Of a stretch of DNA of 64,000 bases, positions 56,083 through 64,000 are shown piece by piece. Location of the stretch: NCBI GenBank assembly GCA_019636385.1, contig JAHBXT010000002.1:372001-436000 (forward strand), given 5' to 3'. The position numbers and the translations under genes are program-made. The notes beneath the pieces are model-generated. The model saw only the letters and a list, made by a program, of their open reading frames with translations, had not been told where the DNA came from and did no database searches. Positions within the stretch are counted from its first letter, which is position 1. Each line of letters starts with the position of its first letter. This DNA comes from Pirellulaceae bacterium. GTDB taxonomy: Bacteria > Planctomycetota > Planctomycetia > Pirellulales > Pirellulaceae.

Positions 56083-56730
56083 CTAGCGACGTCGCCTAGA
56101 ACGCAGTTGACCTGCGACCAGTGACGTCGCAATTAAGACCAAGCTACTTGGCTCTGGGACTGGGCGGATAACGACATTGTCGAATATGAAGTAACCTCCA
56201 CCGGCGCTACTCTTGATCCGGAATTCATCCAGGTTCTTGAAGCCTGTGCCCAACACAATATTCTGCCAACTGCCGGTAAGCGATACGGCTCGCGTATCAA
56301 CAACCGCGCCACCAACCAAACCGGAGATAGTCACTTCATCGGCGGCATACCCAGCAATCCACGGCCACTTCTTGGAGATATCTACTGACACCAAGTCAAA
56401 AAGCGGACTTCCCAAAGTAGAATCGACTTCAGCCGCCGCACCGTTACCTGCCGAGTCGGTAAACGCGGCCATGGTCAGGCTCGGAAATGGTGTTGGATCA
56501 GCATAGGTACTTGAATAGTACGAGTGTGCGAACATGTTGAGATCTGACCAAAATAGGCCCTGATATGGATTAGGGCGGTCATCCAGGTTCTCTACGAAGA
56601 AGCTACCGTTGGCCGGCGTCAAGTCATCGAAGTCAATCGTGACCAGCGCTGCGCTGGCCGAACGACCTGTCGCGCACAATACAGCCAAACCCACAATCAA
56701 CCCTGTGACACAGGAGCTTAGTTGACTCAT
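56083..56730 (-). CDS. PEP-CTERM sorting domain protein, function unknown
   Basis: A 215-aa exported protein. The N-terminal leader is GLIVGLAVLCATGRSASA. A beta-rich body follows (VTIDFDDLTPANGSFFVENL, ISGLVGGAVVDTRAVSLTGSW, LDEFRIKSSAGGGYFIFDNV), resembling PEP-CTERM/carbohydrate-binding-like secreted proteins. The C-terminus VPEPSSLVLIATSLVAGQ plus SRRRR is a clean PEP-CTERM signal. Confidence 0.87.
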   Translation of the reverse strand: MSQLSSCVTGLIVGLAVLCATGRSASAALVTIDFDDLTPANGSFFVENLDDRPNPYQGLFWSDLNMFAHSYYSSTYADPTPFPSLTMAAFTDSAGNGAAAEVDSTLGSPLFDLVSVDISKKWPWIAGYAADEVTISGLVGGAVVDTRAVSLTGSWQNIVLGTGFKNLDEFRIKSSAGGGYFIFDNVVIRPVPEPSSLVLIATSLVAGQLRSRRRR

Positions 56731-56850
56731 CAGACAATCACTCCCGAATGGAATTTGCCGCGTTCACGCCGACTGCACCCATTGCTACCCAATCTGCTTC
56801 ATGAAGTTGCCAGGATACCAATCACTGCTCGGCTTCCTACGGAATGTAGT

Positions 56851-56880
56851 CGAAACATTAGGATAAGTCCTAATGTTTCG
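56851..56880. repeat. Perfect 13-base palindrome upstream of the PEP-CTERM gene
   Basis: CGAAACATTAGGA (56851-56863) and TCCTAATGTTTCG (56868-56880) are fully complementary around a TAAG loop. It lies 121-150 bases upstream of the PEP-CTERM start and about 130 bases before the end of the aminotransferase gene. It could be an operator or a terminator without a U-tract. Confidence 0.65.
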
Positions 56881-57008
56881 CGAATTCAATGTCAAGTAAT
56901 CTAGGACCGATTCGGCGTACGCTGGAGTTAGATATTCTACGGGGCTTGGAGCGGTGCTAACACAGGCTGGGGAAATGCGCTGTGCCCAGACAGCGTATTG
57001 CCTGCAGT

Positions 57009-57962
57009 CTAGCAGTGAGCCGATGACTCAGCGATGTCGAATTCAACCTGCTTTGACCAAGCCGAGAGTAGTCGGCGAAAAACTGGAAATCGCTGATTAC
57101 TGGTGGGATTGTCGCCGCCCAACTGCCGGCCATCGACGCTGGCTACCGGCAACAGGCAAAAGGGGGTTGAAGCCAACATTACTTCGTCCATCCTCACGAA
57201 TTCATTCAAGCTCAACGCGCTCTCGGTTACGGGAATACCGATTTGATGAGCCAATTGGCAGGCAAAGTTTACTGATAGGCTATCGAATCGCATGGCGGCC
57301 GGGCGGACGACTAGGCCTTTGGAGGCAGTGTAGCAGATGAAGCTGGCCGTGGCGGAATCACTCACTGAATCATCGTCTGCCAGGAGGATCGGGAACGATT
57401 GTGGTTGCAACCTCTGGGCATATCGTTGCGCCAACGCGTAGTGCAAACGACTGCGAATTTTTACTTGCTTTGGCCAGCAGTTCTGGGGAACGTCGCGAAT
57501 CGGCGTACTCTGGAGAGCGACGCCAGTTTGGTACCACGGTTGCCATCGTCGAGTATTCAGAGGGTAGGTGTGTGCTAGAAAAATAGCAGGTGGTTCTGGC
57601 GTGGCGATATCGGCCTCCCAGGTGAATGCCGAGTGAACACCAGGCGAGCACATAAAGCAAATCCCTTGTTCGCTTCCTTCCGGCAACAATTCCCCGTTTA
57701 GGCGTACCAGTGTCGCAGTCCTCTGCTCCAACTCGTAAAACGTGCATGGTGGGGGGACATCCAGCAATTCAAGTCCTCGAAGCCAACGATCGTAATGCTG
57801 TCGGAGCATAAACGGCTTGCCGTCAAATGTTCTAACCTGTTCGGCAATCGTTGTCCCATTGATCAATCCCAAGTCGCAGACCGGAACCGCAAGCTGGCTC
57901 GACGGCACAAGCTGCTGGTTGCGATATCCGTAGGGTGGCGACGATGCTTCAGGTTTGTCCAT
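57009..57962 (-). CDS. Class IV aminotransferase-like PLP enzyme
   Basis: A 317-aa PLP enzyme of the branched-chain/D-amino-acid aminotransferase or aminodeoxychorismate lyase fold. VCDLGLINGTTIAEQVRTFDGKPFMLRQHYDRWLRG matches the N-terminal domain, and the PLP lysine lies in WPKQVKIRSRLHYALAQ. In the cofactor region VSDSATASFICYTA, Asp occupies the position where Glu is usual. The substrate is open: branched-chain amino acids, D-amino acids or ADC. There is no operon partner. Confidence 0.8.
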   Translation of the reverse strand: MDKPEASSPPYGYRNQQLVPSSQLAVPVCDLGLINGTTIAEQVRTFDGKPFMLRQHYDRWLRGLELLDVPPPCTFYELEQRTATLVRLNGELLPEGSEQGICFMCSPGVHSAFTWEADIATPEPPAIFLAHTYPLNTRRWQPWYQTGVALQSTPIRDVPQNCWPKQVKIRSRLHYALAQRYAQRLQPQSFPILLADDDSVSDSATASFICYTASKGLVVRPAAMRFDSLSVNFACQLAHQIGIPVTESALSLNEFVRMDEVMLASTPFCLLPVASVDGRQLGGDNPTSNQRFPVFRRLLSAWSKQVEFDIAESSAHC

Positions 57963-58117
57963 GGAAACTCCGGAATTCAGGGGACTTTGAGGCAGCCATT
58001 CCGTCGAGCCTCACCGACTCAAACTCGATCCAAGACAATAAAGTTGGTATTTGACGAGAAGATTCCGCTGCAACACTATCATATCGGGTCGTCCTGAAGT
58101 GGCTTTGGCCACCAGCA

Positions 58118-58972
58118 TCATCGCAAGCGTTCGTCTTTGGGAAGTTGGCGGTCGGCCAGCCATTTCCATTCCTGATCCGCCTCGTCGGTACGTCCGAGAG
58201 CTTCGAGAATTTTACCGCGATGATAGTGCAGCGTGCCGAGAGTCCACAGTGCTTGTCCAGCCTCACGTTCGGTCAGCAATCCATCTTCAGCGGCTGGGCG
58301 AGCTTTGCCATAGAGCCACTCGACAATTCGGAAGCTGGGCTGGCTTATGGTTTGCTGATAGTCGTTTTCACCTTGCTTGACTGCAAAGTCAGCGTCTGCC
58401 AGCGCTTCTTGCAATCGGCCCATTTGGAACAAGATCCAGGCACGGGTATCTCGAAATGCTGCAACCTCAGGAAATCTTTCCAGCGCCAAATTGATTTCCT
58501 CCAAGCCCTGATCCAAATCGACAACGGCCAATGAGCGCAGATAAGCAATCTCATTGAGCACAAACACAGACGTCCTGTCCGGAGGCGAATACGTTAGCAG
58601 TCGAACTTGCAGTGCTTTGTCAAATTCGCGTTTGGAATCATAGTGCCTGAAAGCGATACCAGCCAAGTAGGGAGCGCCACCCAGCTCGGCCATCGACCTT
58701 CGCAGTACCCGTAAGACCTCCTCGGAATCATCATTCCGTAACGCCAGTTTTAGCCTTACAAGCCAGTAGTCCGCTTCTTTTTCTGGAGCAGGCAGGTCAC
58801 GGATAGCTTCGGCCAGTTCACGCTCCGGATCTCCGCTATTCAGATCCACGGAGTTGGCAACTCTAGCTAGTGCCCAACGCGCACGCATACCTTGGGTACG
58901 GTCCAGCGCAACCGGCACAATCACCAATGCTACCGCCAGCGCGACAATTCCGGCTATCCCCCAGTTTCTCAA
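58118..58972 (-). CDS. Membrane-anchored TPR-like protein
   Basis: A 284-aa protein with an N-terminal membrane helix (GIAGIVALAVALVIVPVAL). The remainder is helical repeats resembling TPR units, for example AFRDTRAWILFQMGRLQEALADADFAV and LGTLHYHRGKILEALGRTDEADQEWKW. Probably an interaction scaffold in the periplasm or at the membrane. Confidence 0.7.
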   Translation of the reverse strand: MRNWGIAGIVALAVALVIVPVALDRTQGMRARWALARVANSVDLNSGDPERELAEAIRDLPAPEKEADYWLVRLKLALRNDDSEEVLRVLRRSMAELGGAPYLAGIAFRHYDSKREFDKALQVRLLTYSPPDRTSVFVLNEIAYLRSLAVVDLDQGLEEINLALERFPEVAAFRDTRAWILFQMGRLQEALADADFAVKQGENDYQQTISQPSFRIVEWLYGKARPAAEDGLLTEREAGQALWTLGTLHYHRGKILEALGRTDEADQEWKWLADRQLPKDERLR

Positions 58973-59129
58973 GGCAGCCGCTCCATTTTAGCAGTTTTTC
59001 CGTTTCTCGATTCCGCCCCGTGAACGCTTTTCGAACGATCTGCTATATTAACGTTAGCCAGCGCCAGTTGACTAGCGGTATTCACGCTGGCGTGACTCAA
59101 GCCCACTGAATTGGAACAGGAACTGACAA

Positions 59130-59453
59130 ATGCCACTCTACGAAGTCGAAACGGACGCACACATTATTATTACTTGGGCCGATGACGAGCAGATAGCTCG
59201 CGATGTGGTCAAAGAGGCCTATCCGTCGGACCAAGTAATTCGTTTGACTCGCCGACCGCGTGATTCATGGGTCATTTCCAAGGGGGTGCTGGGGCTCTCA
59301 AGCCGCATGGACATCTGCTCGATCGCCCGTGAATGCCTGGCGAAGTCGGCTGGTGACAAGCTGCACGCTATTCGGCTGTACATGCACGAAACCGGTAGCG
59401 ACCTGGAAAAGGCCCGCAAGGTGATCGAAAGCAATATGGTCATGGGGTGGTAG
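59130..59453 (+). CDS. Conserved small hypothetical protein
   Basis: A 107-aa soluble protein (MPLYEVETDAHIIITWADDEQIARDV). No known domain is recognised. The balanced composition, clear ATG start and position between two genes make it likely real. About 100 bases follow, with a direct repeat CATCCTGCGAAC at 59495-59506 and 59510-59521. Confidence 0.65.
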   Translation: MPLYEVETDAHIIITWADDEQIARDVVKEAYPSDQVIRLTRRPRDSWVISKGVLGLSSRMDICSIARECLAKSAGDKLHAIRLYMHETGSDLEKARKVIESNMVMGW

Positions 59454-59555
59454 AGCAGTTGCGGTTGTTGCCTGGGCGGCGAGTCCGGTGCGCACATCCT
59501 GCGAACAGGCATCCTGCGAACGCGGTGCGCCGTAGTCGGTAATTTACCAGTACTC

Positions 59556-60566
59556 CTAATCGTCCGACTTTTCTTCTGCGACGACCTGCTGTGCATAACG
59601 CCACTCGCGGCCGTGGCTGGCCAGATAGTATCCCACACCAATTCCAGCGATGGTCAGTGTGACTAGGCGGAACACAGTGGCCACCAGCGTGGACGAGTAT
59701 CCCTCAGGCACATCCGGTAGCATTCTAAACAGCCCGACGATAGCGCCTTCTTGTACCCCCAAACCTCCCGGCGCTATCGGCAACGCACCGACGGCCATGG
59801 CTGGTGGAACAACCACGAAGTGCTGCGATAGAGTGGGAGCCAGCGGATATAAGCCATGTGACACGAGATAAACCGTTAGCGTCAGCATCGCATGTACGAC
59901 AATGGCGCTGAACAACAAAACAGCGATTGAAGCTGGGCGCCTTCTGAGAAGCCGAACCGAATGCGCCATTCTGGAGAGCGGCGAGCCGATGCGCGGAATT
60001 CGCTGGCCGACCCACTCGATCAAACTATCCAGCCACCTGCCCGCATACACCGCTACCAACAACGCGAAGATGGATGTCAATGACAAGGCGCCCGCCAACT
60101 GCCCGATTCGCAGCAGCGCCGCTGGAATCGCGTTATCAGCCAAGAAGCGAATGGATATCCAGGCCAAAATGATGAGCCCCAATAGTCCAATCGCACGATC
60201 CAGCAGCACACTGGCCACCGCTTCCGGGCGCTGAGAATGCTTCTCCTTGGCCACCAAGATGGCTTTAAACAAGTCTCCGCCCACGCTGCCCAGCGAAATG
60301 AAGTTCAAGAGGTAGCCCAAGAAACCCAGCCGTAATGCTTCTCGCGTATTGAACGGGATATCCAGGCAACGTACCAGCAGTTGCCACCGCAGGATGCTGA
60401 TGATAATTGCGATCAGCGCGACCAATTGCGCGCCGAGCAGTAAATCCCAGCGCTTCGGCTGACTCCAAAACGTCTGGTAGTCTGCGCGATCGACGCTCCA
60501 TAGCAGATATGTAAACAAGGCCAATGGCAGGCCGAGTTTGATCAAATATAGCAACGAGCGTCTCAA
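59556..60566 (-). CDS. Flippase-like integral membrane protein (UPF0104/AglD family)
   Basis: A 336-aa protein with about seven or eight hydrophobic helices. LRLGFLGYLLNFISLGSVGGDLFKAILVAKEKHSQRPEAVASVLLDRAIGLLGL is the family hallmark, and PIAPGGLGVQEGAIVGLF is the conserved C-terminal block. Relatives include the transmembrane domain of lysyl-phosphatidylglycerol synthase and glycolipid flippase-like proteins. It begins six bases after lepA and is probably cotranscribed. Confidence 0.87.
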   Translation of the reverse strand: MRRSLLYLIKLGLPLALFTYLLWSVDRADYQTFWSQPKRWDLLLGAQLVALIAIIISILRWQLLVRCLDIPFNTREALRLGFLGYLLNFISLGSVGGDLFKAILVAKEKHSQRPEAVASVLLDRAIGLLGLIILAWISIRFLADNAIPAALLRIGQLAGALSLTSIFALLVAVYAGRWLDSLIEWVGQRIPRIGSPLSRMAHSVRLLRRRPASIAVLLFSAIVVHAMLTLTVYLVSHGLYPLAPTLSQHFVVVPPAMAVGALPIAPGGLGVQEGAIVGLFRMLPDVPEGYSSTLVATVFRLVTLTIAGIGVGYYLASHGREWRYAQQVVAEEKSDD

Positions 60567-60572
60567 GATCGG

Positions 60573-62396
<1,824 letters not shown>

Positions 62397-62465
62397 CGCT
62401 TGACTCCCACGGTGACCGTTGAATGGCGGACCTTGTTAACTGAAATTTGTGAAGGTTGCCAGTAC

Positions 62466-63494
62466 TCAGTGCTCGTTATCTGCTCGGGCGATGCCGGCAG
62501 CACCAATGTAGCCGGCGTCTCCTCCCAGAGACGCAAATTCTATTTTCGTTCCACTGGCAACGTTGGAAAACGCCCGCTTGCGAAATTCGGCGGTAGTTGC
62601 GGCCAAGAACCGCTGACCTATAGCGCATTTGGGACCGCCAAAATCCATCGCGCCGCCCAGAACGACCAAGCCGGGATCAACGATGGCTACTGCAGTGGCA
62701 ATTCCAATGCCCAGAAAATGTGCTGTCTCGTCAATGATCCGCAAGGCCAGACCGTCGCCACCAACGGCTGATAGATAGACGTCTTTGGCTGACACCCTAC
62801 CCTGCTCTTGCAGCCGACGCGATAGATCGCTGGAAGGCTCCCTCTCCGCTAGCTCTCGGGCTCGAGCGGCTACAGCGCTCGCCGACGCGTAAGCCTCCAA
62901 CTCGCCGCGCCCGCCGCCCCAGACGCACAGGCGAGCTTCCGGGGAGCTGTCGACAATCATGTGCCCGCACTCGCTGCCAAAGCTGTTCACTCCATTGATT
63001 AGCCGGCCCTCATGGATCACGCCTCCGCCCACACCAGTACCCAGCGTAAACATGATCAGACTTTGGTGTGCCGAACCGGCTCCGATCCAGAACTCGCCGA
63101 ATGCCGCAGCGTTCGCATCGTTAACGAAGCTGACCGGTCGCCCGGTGGCCTTGGCCAGAGCATCTCGAATCGGAAACTGATGCCAGTGTGGTAGGTTAGG
63201 CGGTTCGAGTAACATGCCGCGTTGCAAACACATCGAACCGGGACTTCCTAATCCGATTCGGCCAATTTGGGAAATTGAAATGCCAGCCTTGCGGGTCAGT
63301 TCACGACCTGCAGCAACTATCCTGTCAATCGCCTGTTGCGGACCTTGTGACTCCAGCGTCTCAATCGAAGTAAACGCCAGAGTTGCCCCTAAGTTATCCA
63401 GGACTCCTAATTTAATGTTGGTGCCGCCCAGGTCGACTCCCCAAAAGAAGGGGTCGGATGCCTGGGAAAGAGGAACGATAGGTTGTGAGGTCAT
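62466..63494 (-). CDS. ROK-family sugar kinase (glucokinase-like)
   Basis: A 342-aa ROK protein. WGVDLGGTNIKLGVLD is the ATP phosphate-binding motif, FVNDANAAAFGE holds the catalytic Asp and TLGTGVGGGVI follows. The usual Cys-rich zinc motif is degenerate: ECGHMIV is kept but the later segment reads LCVWGGGRGELEAYAS with one Cys. No HTH domain is present, so it is a kinase rather than a repressor. It probably phosphorylates glucose or a related sugar. It lies 69 bases upstream of lepA in the same direction. Confidence 0.9.
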   Translation of the reverse strand: MTSQPIVPLSQASDPFFWGVDLGGTNIKLGVLDNLGATLAFTSIETLESQGPQQAIDRIVAAGRELTRKAGISISQIGRIGLGSPGSMCLQRGMLLEPPNLPHWHQFPIRDALAKATGRPVSFVNDANAAAFGEFWIGAGSAHQSLIMFTLGTGVGGGVIHEGRLINGVNSFGSECGHMIVDSSPEARLCVWGGGRGELEAYASASAVAARARELAEREPSSDLSRRLQEQGRVSAKDVYLSAVGGDGLALRIIDETAHFLGIGIATAVAIVDPGLVVLGGAMDFGGPKCAIGQRFLAATTAEFRKRAFSNVASGTKIEFASLGGDAGYIGAAGIARADNEH

Positions 63495-63717
63495 TATGTT
63501 GCAAGCTTTACGGTCACGAGAGGTGGCGAGAGTCCCAGTATAGGTACTTAGGGCTCAAACGCCCAGAGGAACCCGGAATGACGTCCCGCTCAACCATGCA
63601 GAACCAATGCGGCTTGAACCTAAGAGGTAAGTCCAATGTGTAGCGAGAGCTGGAACCACCGCCTAGCAAACGGTGCGAATTGCGTTTTAATTCCGTTTTC
63701 GCGGGCTCGAAGGGATG

Positions 63718-64000
63718 TCACTCATTGGGTATCTCATTCAGCGTATACGCACCAGCCGGAAAGACCAGTGGCTCGCCGGCCGCTGACCGAACTGCGGGAG
63801 CCTTCAGCATGAATACGCGATCGGCTTCTAAATCGCTCACCACCAGATCCACGCTCATGCGATCGTCGGCTACGGTTACACTTGCCGTCTTCACACTGCG
63901 TCGATCCAGCTCTGGCGAACCGTAAGCACCGGTGTATTCGTAGCGATAGCTTTCCAGGGCGTAGGAAGCTGGATCAGCGGCGGACGAGGGGTTCACCGGA
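63718..64000 (-). CDS. C-terminal part of an unidentified protein, cut by the window edge
   Basis: About 93 codons are open to the right edge, so the start lies outside. The segment (YALESYRYEYTGAYGSPEL, VSDLEADRVFMLKAPAV, YTLNEIP) ends like the C-terminal domain of large planctomycete heme-binding or DUF-type proteins, with beta strands and the closing TLNEIP. I cannot name the protein from this fragment. Confidence 0.55.
   Translation of the reverse strand, partial: PVNPSSAADPASYALESYRYEYTGAYGSPELDRRSVKTASVTVADDRMSVDLVVSDLEADRVFMLKAPAVRSAAGEPLVFPAGAYTLNEIPNE

Noticed and set aside
59495..59521. Direct repeat of CATCCTGCGAAC
   Set aside because: Only two copies, no CRISPR-like spacing or array; probably chance or minor duplication.

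Overview
The window reads as a chromosomal segment of a planctomycete, most likely a Pirellulaceae-like member. The signs are a DUF1501/PSD1 pair with Planctomycete-type cytochrome domains, a second PSCyt1 protein, four sulfatases, two PEP-CTERM proteins, and an ECF sigma/anti-sigma pair whose anti-sigma partner looks pseudopilin-like. No rRNA, tRNA or CRISPR array was recognised.

Layout. 0-10 kb: a PEP-CTERM protein, a PLP decarboxylase of the LysA fold, a YczE-type membrane protein, a DUF1501+PSD1 pair, a DUF4870 protein and a decayed ParD/ParE-like toxin-antitoxin pair. 10.4-25.1 kb: a nitrate-to-ammonium respiration island. It holds napD-napA-napB and a hypothetical gene on the minus strand, a divergent alginate-export-type porin, a GxxExxY protein, and a plus-strand unit made of an Rrf2 regulator, a tetraheme cytochrome c, a four-cluster Fe-S protein and an NrfD-type quinol protein. 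After a sulfatase gene carrying an IS630-family insertion come nrfH-nrfA on the minus strand. 25-36.5 kb: extracellular hydrolases (three sulfatases, an SGNH hydrolase, a ceramidase-like protein, a sialidase), a CurA-like reductase and a remnant of a REP-associated transposase beside a REP-like palindrome. 36.5-43.6 kb: an FAD oxidoreductase and a MacA-MacB-TolC-type efflux set. 43.7-52 kb: a GDPD, an ECF sigma/anti-sigma/1013-aa exported-protein unit and an esterase-like protein lacking its nucleophile. 52-64 kb: housekeeping and mixed genes (ribF, nrnA-like, PSCyt1/DUF2231, PEP-CTERM, class IV aminotransferase, TPR protein, flippase-like protein, lepA, ROK kinase) and a partial gene at the right edge.

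How the genes may work together. NapA reduces nitrate to nitrite and takes electrons through NapB. NrfA, fed by NrfH, reduces nitrite to ammonium. The tetraheme cytochrome, Fe-S protein and NrfD protein look like a second quinol-linked electron module, and the Rrf2 protein is a plausible NO- or redox-responsive regulator. The sulfatases, sialidase, ceramidase-like protein and SGNH hydrolase suggest scavenging of sulfated or sialylated glycoconjugates, but no uptake genes are present to prove it.

Most notable observations: a NapB with a duplicated diheme module (four CxxCH); an IS630 insertion whose removal restores the end of the sulfatase gene; a lepA reading frame with no ATG/GTG/TTG ahead of its P-loop; an esterase-like protein with Phe where the Ser nucleophile should be; a toxin gene one A short of being in frame; and several strong palindromes between genes. 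I did not find an obviously new defence or mobile system.
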